Shown: positions 9,200 to 17,866, counted from the stretch's first letter. The stretch is 40,341 nucleotides of DNA from an uncultured Lachnospiraceae bacterium (GCA_934418055.1 CAKRWX010000002.1:1-40341); one strand, 5' to 3'. The notes: generated from the letters alone by a model not told the origin. A program made the numbers and translations.

Positions 9200-11464
9200 T
9201 TATGGTGCTGCAACGGTAGGTTCCGTTTGCGCCGCAGCCCCCGGATCTCCTGCCGCAGTCGCATTCCCCGGTGCTCCTGGATTTTCTGATGCCCCAGCCG
9301 GAATCGCTTCTACCGTCTCTCCTGTGCTTTCCGCAGGAGCTGCTGTTCCTGCATTGCCATAAGAATTTTCCGGGCTTCCAGGCAGTTCTGCCGGAATGTC
9401 AAGGCTGTCTGGGCTGCTGCCGTTTTCATCCTCAATAGCCGGAACAAATTCATCCGTATCATAAGTTTTTTTCACATTTTCCGTCTCTGTCGGAGTCTCT
9501 TCGCTGCCAGTCTGGCCTTCGGTGTTCTCCGTGATTCCCTCCTGCTGCGGAAGCTGGCTCTGGATGCTCTGGTCTTCTTCCGGAAGCTCTGTGGTCGGAA
9601 ATACGTTCAGATATGGGAGAATGTCCCCCATGATCTGGGAAAATACACTGCTGGCATAGCTGCTGTGGGCCTGATCCTCCACATGAGGCTCATCAATTAC
9701 CACATAGACTAAGGCCTGTGGATCGTCTGCAGGAGCAAATCCACAGAAAGAAACCAGGTAATTGCCCTGCTTACGAGGGATTTTCTCTGCTGTACCAGTC
9801 TTTCCACCGACTTCATATCCTGGCACCTGGGCTGCTTTACCAGTTCCCTCTGCTACCGTACGTACCAGCGCCCGACGGATAAAATCACTGGTTGCCGCAG
9901 AAACCGTCTCACGAACCAGCAGACGGTCATTTTTCTTCACAACAGAACCAGATTCATTTAAAATCTGTTTCACAATATGCGGCTCATAATAATAGCCGCC
10001 ATTGATCGTTGAGGCAAATGCCGCAGCCATCTGGACCATGGTACAGTTATAGTTCTGGCCGAAAGAGTTGGTCGCCAGATCCATCGGTCCCATATTGTCC
10101 ACTTTATAAACCAGAGTGCTGGCGTCCGCCTCACCTGGCAGGTCAATTCCGGTTCTGGATCCTAAATTAAACAGATCCTGATATTTCTTAAAGGTCTCCT
10201 TCTTCTCCATGGCTGCCATCTGCATCATGGCATCGTTGCAGGAAACCATCAGGGTCTCGTCCAGTGCCAGATCTCCATGGCCACCTTTCCGGTACGCCGT
10301 ACATTTCACATCGTATCCGGCGATGGTCTGATAACCGTCACAGAAGAAATGGGTGTTCGGCGTCACCAGATTTTCCTCTAACGCCGCCGCCACGGTAAAT
10401 ACCTTAGATGGAGATCCCGGCTCAAAGGTATCGCTGACGCAGAAATTACGCCACATCTGATTCCAGACATCCGCTTTCTCCTCATCCGTCATGGCGTCCT
10501 GTTCTTCCTGTGTATACATAGAAGAAAGATCTCGCGGATTGTTCAGATCATAAGTCTTATCTGTGGCCATGGCCAGAATCTCACCGTTCGACGGATCCAT
10601 GACTACCACGCCGATCTGCTTGCTTCCCACTTCAGTCTTCCACTGCTCGATCCGGTTTTCTACCATCTTCTGGATATTCACGTCAATGGTAGACATAATG
10701 GTATTGCCATTTTCTGCCTCTTTCACGACGGTTTCCATATTGGAATCATCATTCAGATAGCCATATTCCCGGCCATTGGTTCCGATCAGGGAATCGTTGT
10801 AATACTGCTCCATGCCGCCGCTTCCGGTGGTTCCGTCGCTGCTGGCAAATCCAATCAGATTGCAGGCTGAGTTATTGTAAGGATACACGCGCTTGTACTC
10901 CGGTTCAAACCATACGCCTTTGATCCGCTCATCTTTACCTGCCTTATAATTGGCCTGATTGATCTCATTTTTCTTATTCTCAAATTCCACCTTCTGCTCA
11001 TAGGGAATCTGCTTATCGTAACGGATATAACGGGATTCCGGGTTCCGGTTGATCACATCCATCAGGTCATTGGCGTCATAGCCGAAATATTCTGCCAGAG
11101 CATTGACCGTGGTCTGCAGATAACTGCCCTCCTTAGAAGAACTAATCTGGTATGGATCCAGGATCACGTAAAATACCTGCTCACTGGTAGCCAGATAAGT
11201 GCCGTTGCGGTCCACAATGTCGCCTCTCCGGTACGGAATGGTCCGGCTGTCATAGGTGGAATGCTGGGAAAGAACGATCTTGGTGTATTCGTCATTCTTA
11301 CTGTTGATGATCGAATACAGCCGCACCCCCAGTAGAAACAAAGCCAGCATAATCACAAGGACTGTGATCGCCAGCTTCTCCTGTACAAATCTTGGGATAA
11401 TGTTTTTATTTTTCAGTTTCTTTGGATTTTGTGTCTGATTTCTAGTGTTTCGGGATGTCTTCAT
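9200..11464 (-). CDS. ftsI: Class B penicillin-binding protein (FtsI/PbpB position) with long acidic tail
   Basis: Division-type class B transpeptidase, expected partner of FtsW. 754 residues: basic cytoplasmic tail, signal anchor at about 30-50, dimerisation domain at about 75-250, transpeptidase domain to about 610. Motifs: SPSK at 351-354 (SxxK, with Pro-Ser in place of the usual Thr-Phe), SCN at 408-410, KTG at 555-557. From about 615 to the end, roughly 140 residues are low-complexity, rich in Glu, Pro, Thr, Gly and Ala; with this topology they lie outside the membrane. No PASTA domain is seen. The gene overlaps the end of ftsL by 23 bases and has a poor ribosome binding site, so its translation is probably coupled to ftsL. 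Confidence 0.9.
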   Translation of the reverse strand: MKTSRNTRNQTQNPKKLKNKNIIPRFVQEKLAITVLVIMLALFLLGVRLYSIINSKNDEYTKIVLSQHSTYDSRTIPYRRGDIVDRNGTYLATSEQVFYVILDPYQISSSKEGSYLQTTVNALAEYFGYDANDLMDVINRNPESRYIRYDKQIPYEQKVEFENKKNEINQANYKAGKDERIKGVWFEPEYKRVYPYNNSACNLIGFASSDGTTGSGGMEQYYNDSLIGTNGREYGYLNDDSNMETVVKEAENGNTIMSTIDVNIQKMVENRIEQWKTEVGSKQIGVVVMDPSNGEILAMATDKTYDLNNPRDLSSMYTQEEQDAMTDEEKADVWNQMWRNFCVSDTFEPGSPSKVFTVAAALEENLVTPNTHFFCDGYQTIAGYDVKCTAYRKGGHGDLALDETLMVSCNDAMMQMAAMEKKETFKKYQDLFNLGSRTGIDLPGEADASTLVYKVDNMGPMDLATNSFGQNYNCTMVQMAAAFASTINGGYYYEPHIVKQILNESGSVVKKNDRLLVRETVSAATSDFIRRALVRTVAEGTGKAAQVPGYEVGGKTGTAEKIPRKQGNYLVSFCGFAPADDPQALVYVVIDEPHVEDQAHSSYASSVFSQIMGDILPYLNVFPTTELPEEDQSIQSQLPQQEGITENTEGQTGSEETPTETENVKKTYDTDEFVPAIEDENGSSPDSLDIPAELPGSPENSYGNAGTAAPAESTGETVEAIPAGASENPGAPGNATAAGDPGAAAQTEPTVAAP

Positions 11465-11924
11465 ACTGTCTTACATACTCGCTTTCTGTCCGGTTATACA
11501 TAAGCACCTGATCTTTATTGGCGTAAACCATCCCCAATTCCTCGGTTGCTACTTTGTATACATGATCCAGATCCACGTATGTGTTGATCTTGGTCTCCAG
11601 CGCGTCATTCTGCGTTTTTAATGTAGTCAGTTCCTGTTCCAGATCCTTGATGGTATCCATACGGGCCGTCATATCTGACTGGATGTGAATGTAGCTGACA
11701 CAGATATACAGCATACAGCAGGCTGCGGCAAGAAACATCACCAGATAAGGAAGATTCATCTGAAGCGCCTTCTCCTGGTTTCTCCGGATGGTATAGCTCT
11801 TTCTGGGGTCACGCCGTCTGACCGGCTGCTCTGGAATCCGCTCCGGTTCTAATTTGCGTACTGTATTTCCTTCAATATATCCCATCTGCTGTATCCGTTT
11901 GTTTGAAACAGGTCTACCAGCCAT
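11442..11924 (-). CDS. ftsL: Cell division protein FtsL-like
   Basis: Small bitopic divisome protein, 160 residues. A basic cytoplasmic region (1-55) precedes one transmembrane segment (about 58-80) and an extracellular coiled coil (about 85-118, IKDLEQELTTLKTQNDALE) ending in a short tail. This architecture, and the place between rsmH and the class B PBP, identify FtsL even though the family is poorly conserved in sequence. The cytoplasmic part is longer than in B. subtilis FtsL. Its 3' end overlaps the PBP start by 23 bases. Confidence 0.85.
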   Translation of the reverse strand: MAGRPVSNKRIQQMGYIEGNTVRKLEPERIPEQPVRRRDPRKSYTIRRNQEKALQMNLPYLVMFLAAACCMLYICVSYIHIQSDMTARMDTIKDLEQELTTLKTQNDALETKINTYVDLDHVYKVATEELGMVYANKDQVLMYNRTESEYVRQYEDIPKH

Positions 11925-11936
11925 AATTGCTCCCTT

Positions 11937-12875
11937 CTAACACCGCTCAAATACCCTTAATTTCGAGCTCTTTGATCGTTTGTTCTCTTCAATTTCTTCT
12001 TCTGTCGGCACGATTGGTTTTCTTGTGATTACCTTGCCTTTGCTTTTCCGGCCACACACGCACACTGGGAAATCCGGTGGGCAGATGCATGGGTTTTCAT
12101 TCTCCCGGAAACGGTTCTTCACGATCCGGTCCTCTAAGGAATGGAAGGTGATGATGCTCAATCTTCCACCTGGATTCAACAGATCAATCATGGTATCGAT
12201 GGAATCGTTTAAGACGTCCAACTCATGATTTAACTCGATCCGGATCGCCTGGAATGTCCGCTTGGACGGATGTCCGCCCACAGCTCTCATCTTCATGGGG
12301 ATCGCTGCCTTGATGATCTCAGTCAGCTCTCCGGCGGTCTCGATCCGCTTCTCCTGTCTTGCCTTTACAATATGTTTTGCGATGTTCTTTGCAAATTTAT
12401 CTTCTCCGTAATCCCGGATGATCCGGTACAGATCCATCTCATCGTATTCGTTGACAATGTCCGCTGCTGTCATAGGATTCCGCTGATCCATACGCATATC
12501 CAGGGGTGCATCGTCTTCATTATAAGTAAATCCACGGTCCGCGGTATCTAACTGATAGGAGGAAACTCCCAGATCCAGATAAATGCCGTCTACCTTCTCA
12601 ATTCCCAGTTCCTGCAGAACGCTTTTGATCTGCTCGTAGTTGCTTCTGACGATGGTGACTTTATCACCAAACTCCGCCAGCCGCTCTCCTGCTGCTGTGA
12701 TCGCATCCTGATCCTGATCAATACCGATCAGACGTCCATGTTCCCCCAGACGTCTGCACACCTCGCTGGCATGTCCGCCGCCGCCTAATGTGCCGTCTAC
12801 ATAAATGCCGTCCGGTTTGATATTCAGGCTGTCGATGGTTTCTTCTAACAGTACGGACTTGTGTTTAAATATCAT
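11937..12875 (-). CDS. rsmH: 16S rRNA (cytosine(1402)-N4)-methyltransferase RsmH
   Basis: SAM-dependent enzyme that N4-methylates C1402 in the ribosomal decoding centre. 312 residues, normal length. Motifs: HKSVLLEET at the N-terminus, the SAM loop [20 protein letters not shown], and the C-terminal [12 protein letters not shown]. The ATG lies inside the last codons of mraZ (4-base overlap), so the two are translationally coupled. It is the second gene of the dcw cluster. Confidence 0.97.
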   Translation of the reverse strand: MIFKHKSVLLEETIDSLNIKPDGIYVDGTLGGGGHASEVCRRLGEHGRLIGIDQDQDAITAAGERLAEFGDKVTIVRSNYEQIKSVLQELGIEKVDGIYLDLGVSSYQLDTADRGFTYNEDDAPLDMRMDQRNPMTAADIVNEYDEMDLYRIIRDYGEDKFAKNIAKHIVKARQEKRIETAGELTEIIKAAIPMKMRAVGGHPSKRTFQAIRIELNHELDVLNDSIDTMIDLLNPGGRLSIITFHSLEDRIVKNRFRENENPCICPPDFPVCVCGRKSKGKVITRKPIVPTEEEIEENKRSKSSKLRVFERC

Positions 12876-13294
12876 ATTCCCAGACCTTCCATATCACAAA
12901 TTTCTTCAATATTCTCATCGTCGTTAGCCGCAGCCCACTTCTCAGAACTCCAGACCTCAATCCGGTTTCCTGCTCCGGCTAAAACTACGTCTTTTTCCAG
13001 ACCCGCAAATTCTCTTAAAACCGCCGGGATCAGAATTCGTCCCTGTTTGTCTACTTCGCAGACAGTAGCACCTGCTAAGAAGAAACGGGTTAATTTTCTG
13101 GCGTTGGCATTGGTAACAGGCAGTGAAGTCAGCTTCTTCTCCAGAATCTCCCAGTCAGCGTTACCGTACACGAAAAGACAGCCATCCAGACCCTTCGTAA
13201 TTACGAATTCATCTCCCAGCTGTTCCCTGTACTTCGCCGGAACGATCAGACGTCCCTTAGCGTCAACCGTATGATAATACTGACTCATGAACAT
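12872..13294 (-). CDS. mraZ: Transcriptional regulator MraZ
   Basis: DNA-binding protein with two AbrB-like MraZ domains that in studied bacteria represses or tunes its own dcw cluster. 140 residues. First repeat: [21 protein letters not shown]. Second repeat: [19 protein letters not shown]. The duplicated D-x-K/Q-GR-x-x-x-P motif is the family hallmark. The ATG at 13294 is preceded by AGGTGA; a second ATG two codons later is possible. Directly upstream lie its promoter and five operator-like repeats, which supports autoregulation. Confidence 0.96.
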   Translation of the reverse strand: MFMSQYYHTVDAKGRLIVPAKYREQLGDEFVITKGLDGCLFVYGNADWEILEKKLTSLPVTNANARKLTRFFLAGATVCEVDKQGRILIPAVLREFAGLEKDVVLAGAGNRIEVWSSEKWAAANDDENIEEICDMEGLGI

Positions 13295-13326
13295 ACGACA
13301 TCACCTGCTGTTTCTTATGAAGCAAA

Positions 13327-13373
13327 CCACTTTTGCTCCACTTCTTGCCACTTTCTACCACTTTCTACCACTT
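13327..13373 (-). promoter_or_regulatory. MraZ operator: five AAGTGG repeats
   Basis: CCACTT on the plus strand (AAGTGG on the minus strand) begins at 13327, 13338, 13348, 13358 and 13368: five direct copies at 11, 10, 10 and 10 bp. Studied MraZ proteins bind short GTGG/TGGG or AAAGTG direct repeats with a one-turn period. The array starts within a few bases of the predicted transcription start, so bound MraZ would block initiation or early elongation. Confidence 0.82.
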
Positions 13374-13382
13374 GGTAAGTTA

Positions 13383-13411
13383 ATTTTAGTACAAACGTTA
13401 GGAAATGGCAA
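13383..13411 (-). promoter_or_regulatory. Predicted promoter of the mraZ-rsmH-ftsL-PBP operon
   Basis: Minus strand TTGCCA (13411-13406) and TAAAAT (13388-13383) with a 17-bp spacer. The predicted start near 13376 is immediately followed by the AAGTGG repeat array. Confidence 0.75.
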
Positions 13412-13528
13412 GGAATTTTTTACTTTATTTTAATAAGTTGGGGTGGAAATGATTGGAAATTGAGGGGATCGCCGCGAGAAATAACAGCTGATGGGGTGAA
13501 ATGTGGGGGAATGGTTTTTGTAAAGTGA

Positions 13529-13794
13529 TTGACTAAGGTCCGGAAACAGACAGAAGCCCCGGCTCTGAGGACGCGCTTTCGCTCAAAGGAAAAACGTAGC
13601 GGCACGTAAGGCGCTAAAAGACAGCGCCTAAATGCCGACGATTTTCCATGGTCCTCAGAACCGGGGCTTCTGCCCGCTTCCTACGGTATTGGTTTGTTCG
13701 CAATACGTTTATACAATTTATTTTTCACACGCCCCTCCAGCGCTAATGCGTCTGGAGGGGCGTGGATGGTGGGGGAACCCGGACCTTCGCCAAC
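13529..13794. repeat. Structured intergenic element with terminal inverted repeats (copy 1)
   Basis: About 266 bp without a convincing gene. The left end TTGACTAAGGTCCGGA (13529-13544) is an imperfect inverted copy of the right end CCGGACCTTCGCCAAC (13779-13794). Inside are (a) a long nested hairpin at 13551-13672, (b) GTATTG/CAATAC flanking a small loop near 13684-13706, and (c) a perfect 13-bp stem CACGCCCCTCCAG/CTGGAGGGGCGTG at 13728-13740 and 13752-13764. The right end overlaps the stop codon of the zinc-ribbon gene. The same ends recur at 29344-29430. It looks like a MITE or REP-type dispersed repeat; I see no clear target-site duplication. The rest of the 500-bp gap (13295-13528) holds the mraZ control region and about 115 bp with nothing recognisable. 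Confidence 0.7.
13551..13672. repeat. 122-bp nested hairpin inside the element
   Basis: Outer arms of 22 bases (13551-13572 and 13651-13672) pair with a single mismatch. Inside, GGAAAA (13588-13593) pairs with TTTTCC (13642-13647), then CGGCA with TGCCG, then AGGCGCT with AGCGCCT around a 7-nt loop. The symmetry works on either strand, so it could fold as RNA from both directions or as cruciform DNA. Confidence 0.75.
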
Positions 13795-14432
13795 TATTTC
13801 TTGGTCGCCACCCGATTCACCTTCCAAATTTCCAGATTATCTACTTTCAGAATAGAACCGCAATATTCACATTGTTTTATTCCCAGCCTTCTCACCGGAG
13901 CCCCGCAGTTAGGACAAGTGATGGCTGCAGCAGTTTCTGGATTCTTACTTTGATCATAAGTATACACCAGTTCCGTCACACAGGCCGTCTGCACCGTATG
14001 TGCTGGCTCCCCACTCTGTTCCTTACAAGTATACTGAGCAGCAGTCTCGCAAATAACGGTACTGTTTCCCCCATGTTTTTGATACCCACTGATCACCGTG
14101 CGATGAATCCGAACATCCGGAACCTGTCCCAGATACTCTTTCACCGCCCGTTCCACCATCTCCCGCATCTCTTCCCAGTTAAATTCCGGAAAATCCTGCA
14201 GAATCTGCGGAAGATAAAGATTCGTCATGGCACTCAGCGACTTCGGTGTAGTCTCAGACAGTCCTTCTCCGATGGCTTTAACCACTTCTCTCACCAGTCT
14301 GGCCTCCGTAGAATTCATCAGACGGTTGATCTTCCTGCGCGTTCTTCGGTACGCCACAGAAATCAAATAGATACATAAAAGAACTGCCGCCACACAAATG
14401 GCGGCGGCAGCAATATGACTATTATCCTTCAT
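13794..14432 (-). CDS. Membrane-anchored zinc-ribbon protein of unknown function
   Basis: I do not recognise a named family. 212 residues: an N-terminal transmembrane segment (about 7-28) and a basic stretch, then an alpha/beta region (about 60-160, including LPQILQDFPEFNWEEM, somewhat reminiscent of Tim44-like domains), then a zinc ribbon with Cys173, Cys176, Cys188 and Cys191. The N-terminal anchor with no cleavage site suggests a membrane-tethered protein; the side on which the Cys4 ribbon lies is not clear. Its ATG follows the purB stop with no gap (TAAATG), so it is co-translated with purB. Its own stop overlaps the repeat element. No link to purine synthesis is evident beyond the operon. 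Confidence 0.8.
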   Translation of the reverse strand: MKDNSHIAAAAICVAAVLLCIYLISVAYRRTRRKINRLMNSTEARLVREVVKAIGEGLSETTPKSLSAMTNLYLPQILQDFPEFNWEEMREMVERAVKEYLGQVPDVRIHRTVISGYQKHGGNSTVICETAAQYTCKEQSGEPAHTVQTACVTELVYTYDQSKNPETAAAITCPNCGAPVRRLGIKQCEYCGSILKVDNLEIWKVNRVATKK

Positions 14433-15863
14433 TTACACCGTAATCTCAGCAGTCATGCCAAGTACTTCTTTGTTTGCTTCCAGAATCGGATTTACCACTT
14501 CACTTAAGAACTCATCCACCTGCTGCGGCGCGCGGCCTACATATTTGGATGGATCCATGGTCTTCTTTAAATCTTCCATGGTCAATCCGAATGCAGGATC
14601 TGCTGCAATCAGCTCCAGCAAGTTATTGTCTAAGCCCTTTTCTTTCACATTTCTTCCTGCTTCCATAGAAAGCTGACGGATCCGCTCGTGCAGTTCCTGA
14701 CGGTCGCCGCCTGCTTTGACTGCGTCCATCATGATATTTTCCGTAGCCATAAATGGCAGTTCTGCCAGGAAATGTTTCTCGATGACTTTTGGATATACCA
14801 CCAGACCATCTACCACGTTCAGGTACAGATCCAGGATTCCGTCAATGGCTAAGAAGCCCTCTGGAACGCTGAGACGCTTGTTAGCAGAGTCATCCAGAGT
14901 ACGCTCAAACCACTGGGTAGAAGCAACCAGCATCGGATTAATCACATCTGCCATCACATAATCAGACAGGGATGCAATACGTTCGCTTCTCATTGGATTT
15001 CTCTTATATGCCATAGCAGAAGAACCGATCTGATTCTTCTCAAATGGCTCCTCTACTTCTTTCAGATGCTGAAGAAGGCGGACATCGTTGGTAAACTTAT
15101 GGGCGCTCTGGGCAATGCCTGCCAGAATATTTAACACGCGGGTGTCGATTTTTCTGGAATAAGTCTGTCCAGAAACCGGATAACACTCCTTAAAGCCCAT
15201 TTTCTCTGCGATCATCTGATCTGCCTTGCGGCATTTCTCATGGTCACCATCGAATAACTCTAAGAAGCTTGCCTGGGTTCCTGTGGTTCCCTTGGAGCCA
15301 AGCAGTTTCATGCTTCCCAGCACATAATCCAGATCTTCCAAGTCCAGGCACAGGTCATGAAGCCATAAAGTGGCACGTTTGCCAACGGTCGTCGGCTGTG
15401 CTGGCTGGAAATGGGTAAATGCCAGAGTCGGCTGGTTTTTGTAAGTATCGGCAAATTTCGCTAACTCTGCCATGACGTTGATCAGTTTCTTCCGAACCAG
15501 CTTTAATGCCTCGGTCATGATGATCAGGTCAGTATTATCACCAACGTAGCAGGAAGTAGCACCCAGATGAATAATTCCCTTTGCCTTCGGGCACTGCTGG
15601 CCATAAGCATAGACATGGGACATTACATCGTGGCGTACCAGGCGTTCTCTCTCCTTTGCCACTTCATAATTAATATCATCCTGATGGCTCTTTAATTCAT
15701 CAATCTGCTCCTGGGTGATATTTAACCCCAGTTCCTTCTCAGTCTCTGCCAGGGCGATCCATAATTTTCTCCAGGTTTTAAACTTTTTATCTGGGGAAAA
15801 GATATACTGCATCTCCTTGCTGGCATAACGCTCGGATAATGGACTCTGATATCTATCGTTCAT
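14433..15863 (-). CDS. purB: Adenylosuccinate lyase
   Basis: Cytoplasmic lyase acting twice in purine synthesis: SAICAR to AICAR plus fumarate, and adenylosuccinate to AMP plus fumarate. 476 residues from the ATG at 15863, the longer PurB type. Shows the fumarase/aspartase superfamily signature GSSAMAYKRNPM with the catalytic Ser, plus the His-containing GATSCYVGDN and HFQPAQPTT regions. A TTG two codons further upstream is in frame, but AGGAG is 9 bases from the ATG and only 3 from that TTG, so the ATG is preferred. It lies 79 bases downstream of purF and is probably read from the purF promoter. Confidence 0.95.
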   Translation of the reverse strand: MNDRYQSPLSERYASKEMQYIFSPDKKFKTWRKLWIALAETEKELGLNITQEQIDELKSHQDDINYEVAKERERLVRHDVMSHVYAYGQQCPKAKGIIHLGATSCYVGDNTDLIIMTEALKLVRKKLINVMAELAKFADTYKNQPTLAFTHFQPAQPTTVGKRATLWLHDLCLDLEDLDYVLGSMKLLGSKGTTGTQASFLELFDGDHEKCRKADQMIAEKMGFKECYPVSGQTYSRKIDTRVLNILAGIAQSAHKFTNDVRLLQHLKEVEEPFEKNQIGSSAMAYKRNPMRSERIASLSDYVMADVINPMLVASTQWFERTLDDSANKRLSVPEGFLAIDGILDLYLNVVDGLVVYPKVIEKHFLAELPFMATENIMMDAVKAGGDRQELHERIRQLSMEAGRNVKEKGLDNNLLELIAADPAFGLTMEDLKKTMDPSKYVGRAPQQVDEFLSEVVNPILEANKEVLGMTAEITV

Positions 15864-15942
15864 ACTCAATAACTCCTCTCAATTTTCTTACGGTCAGCGC
15901 AGCAAATACGCAGTCCCGCCGAACAGTTACTTCACTCTTCTG

Positions 15943-17382
15943 CTACCGTGTATACTCGCCGCGGATATCTTCCTTCGGCGGATCAATCGGATATTCTCCG
16001 TTGAAACAGGCAGTACAGATCGGCAGTCCTTCTGCCATCTCGTAAAGCCGTTCCATCCGCAGATAAGATAAGGAATCTGCTCCAATCTGCTCACAAATCT
16101 CCTCAATGGTCCGGTTGTGGGCGATCAGCTGATCTTCCGATGGAATATCCGTACCAAAATAACATGGGTGTAAAAATGGCGGCGCACTGATCTTTACGTG
16201 TACTTCTTTTGCACCGGCATCCCGCAGCATCCGCACAATCTGATGGCTGGTGGTTCCGCGGACAATGGAATCATCAATCATGATAACCCTTTTTCCTGCC
16301 ACTGCCTCTCTTAATACGTTCAGTTTTACACGGACTGCAGATACACGGTTGCTCTGCTTCGGTTTAATAAAAGTTCTGCCCACATACGTGTTCTTAACAA
16401 AAGCGGTTCCATAAGGAATTCCAGATTCCATAGCGTAACCCAATGCCGCTGCATTGCCGGATTCTGGAACACCTACTACAAGATCAGCCTCTACCGGGTC
16501 ATCTTTTGCTAAGCAGCGTCCTGCATAAATACGGGAATGGTACACACTGACCCCATCAAACACACTGTCTGGTCTTGCAAAATAAATATATTCAAAAATA
16601 CATCTGGCCTGTTTCTTCGGATCGGACAGACACATGCTCCGGTCAGATTCGATGCCATTCTTGGTAATGCTGACAATCTCACCCGGCTCCACATCACGGA
16701 CAAAAGTCGCGCCAATGGTATCCAGAGCACAGGTTTCCGATGCCAGAATATAGGCATTCTCCTTCTTGCCGATACACAGAGGTTTAAATCCAAACGGATC
16801 TCTGGCACCGATCAGTTTTCTAGGGCTCATGATCACCAGGGAGTATGCTCCAGAGATCTTCTTCATGGCGTTGGCCACTGCCTGCTGGACTGTTGCGGTC
16901 TTAATACGCTCTCTGGCAATGTGGTACGCAATTACCTCAGAATCGATGGTGGTCTGGAAAATCGCACCTGTGTACTCCAATTCCCGGCGCAGCTCCGGCG
17001 CATTGACCAGGTTGCCGTTATGAGCCAGGGCCAATGTACCTTTTACATAGTTTAATACCAATGGCTGGGCATTCTCTCTGGTGCTGCTTCCTGCAGTGGA
17101 ATAACGCACATGTCCAACGCCAATGTTGCCGTGAAGACCGCCTAGAGTATCTGGGGTAAATACCTCATTACAAAGGCCCATGTCTTTATGTACAGCTACT
17201 TTTCCTTTTGGTCCTTCCGTGTCGCTGACTGCGATACCACAGCTTTCCTGTCCTCTGTGCTGAAGAGCAAATAAACCATAATAGATGGTGGAAGCTACCT
17301 CTCCGCCATCTAAATCATACATACCAAAAACACCACACTCTTCATGGATCTCATCAAAAATCTGATTCTGTTTGTCACTCAT
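15943..17382 (-). CDS. purF: Amidophosphoribosyltransferase (glutamine PRPP amidotransferase)
   Basis: Commits PRPP to purine synthesis using glutamine-derived ammonia. 479 residues: a 15-residue propeptide ends before Cys16 (EECGVFG), which becomes the N-terminal nucleophile of the class II glutaminase domain. The phosphoribosyltransferase domain follows, with the PRPP loop VIMIDDSIVRGTTS. Cysteines in ARCIFEYIYFARPD, FLHPCYFG and ICTACF match the [4Fe-4S] ligands of the B. subtilis-type enzyme, implying an oxygen-sensitive cluster that suits an anaerobe. It is paired here only with purB; the rest of the pathway is elsewhere. Confidence 0.96.
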   Translation of the reverse strand: MSDKQNQIFDEIHEECGVFGMYDLDGGEVASTIYYGLFALQHRGQESCGIAVSDTEGPKGKVAVHKDMGLCNEVFTPDTLGGLHGNIGVGHVRYSTAGSSTRENAQPLVLNYVKGTLALAHNGNLVNAPELRRELEYTGAIFQTTIDSEVIAYHIARERIKTATVQQAVANAMKKISGAYSLVIMSPRKLIGARDPFGFKPLCIGKKENAYILASETCALDTIGATFVRDVEPGEIVSITKNGIESDRSMCLSDPKKQARCIFEYIYFARPDSVFDGVSVYHSRIYAGRCLAKDDPVEADLVVGVPESGNAAALGYAMESGIPYGTAFVKNTYVGRTFIKPKQSNRVSAVRVKLNVLREAVAGKRVIMIDDSIVRGTTSHQIVRMLRDAGAKEVHVKISAPPFLHPCYFGTDIPSEDQLIAHNRTIEEICEQIGADSLSYLRMERLYEMAEGLPICTACFNGEYPIDPPKEDIRGEYTR

Positions 17383-17453
17383 CCGTCTTTGATTCCTTTC
17401 CTATCAGGGCCTTTTATAAGTTCTAAATATAAAAGATCGTTGTTTCAGTAGAA

Positions 17454-17482
17454 ATTATAATACACCATCTATGCAAATACAA
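17454..17482 (-). promoter_or_regulatory. Predicted promoter of purF-purB
   Basis: Minus strand TTGTAT (17482-17477) and a consensus TATAAT (17459-17454) with a 17-bp spacer, placed between the small upstream gene and purF. No purine riboswitch or clear PurR box was recognised in the short leader. Confidence 0.75.
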
Positions 17483-17487
17483 GGACT

Positions 17488-17784
17488 TCATTCATAATTT
17501 TTGCTAATAGGCGGATCGGAAACTGGATAATGAATCCGGTAGATCTCCAATGTGCCATCCCGAATCCGCAGCCGGATTCGCAGGATCCAGTCCAGTCCCG
17601 GCGTTACGGTCTCTGTTACTTTCTGCCAGTGGCTTTCCAGCTGCTCTTCCACGAAGTAAAATGGCTGTCCCATCTGATGCCAGAAAATCCACACTTCCAG
17701 TATCAGCAGCACACAACACACTCTCTTAAGCAGCCGCTCCCCACGGCTTTGTCTTTTGAAGGATCTCCATGATTTCCCGCTCAT
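17488..17784 (-). CDS. Small single-pass membrane protein, unknown function
   Basis: 98 residues, not recognised. A very basic N-terminus (KSWRSFKRQSRGERLLKR) precedes one hydrophobic segment (about 21-37, VCCVLLILEVWIFW), then about 60 residues that would lie outside by the positive-inside rule and end in a beta-rich stretch. GGGAG lies 7 bases before the ATG, which supports it being a real gene. A terminator ends the lipoprotein unit just upstream, and the purF promoter lies just after the stop codon. Confidence 0.6.
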   Translation of the reverse strand: MSGKSWRSFKRQSRGERLLKRVCCVLLILEVWIFWHQMGQPFYFVEEQLESHWQKVTETVTPGLDWILRIRLRIRDGTLEIYRIHYPVSDPPISKNYE

Positions 17785-17814
17785 GTGTCGTCTCCCTCAT
17801 TTTCCTCATGGCAC

Positions 17815-17853
17815 CAAAAAGGCAAGGCAATACTTTATCGGTACCGCCCTGCC
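17815..17853 (-). terminator. Rho-independent terminator after the lipoprotein gene
   Basis: On the minus strand GGCAGGGCGGTAC (17853-17841) pairs over 13 positions, three as G-U, with GTATTGCCTTGCC (17833-17821). The loop is 7 nt and the stem is followed by TTTTT. It lies 14 bases past the lipoprotein stop. Confidence 0.8.
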
Positions 17854-17866
17854 CCTCTCATTTCTT

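Noticed and set aside
13327..13373. CRISPR-like short repeat array
   Set aside because: Repeats are only 6 bp with 4-5 bp between them, in the mraZ control region; MraZ binding explains them.
13632..14378. 248-codon plus-strand open frame across the repeat element and zinc-ribbon gene
   Set aside because: It runs antisense through a better-supported gene and through hairpin DNA, has no ribosome binding site and an unnatural composition.
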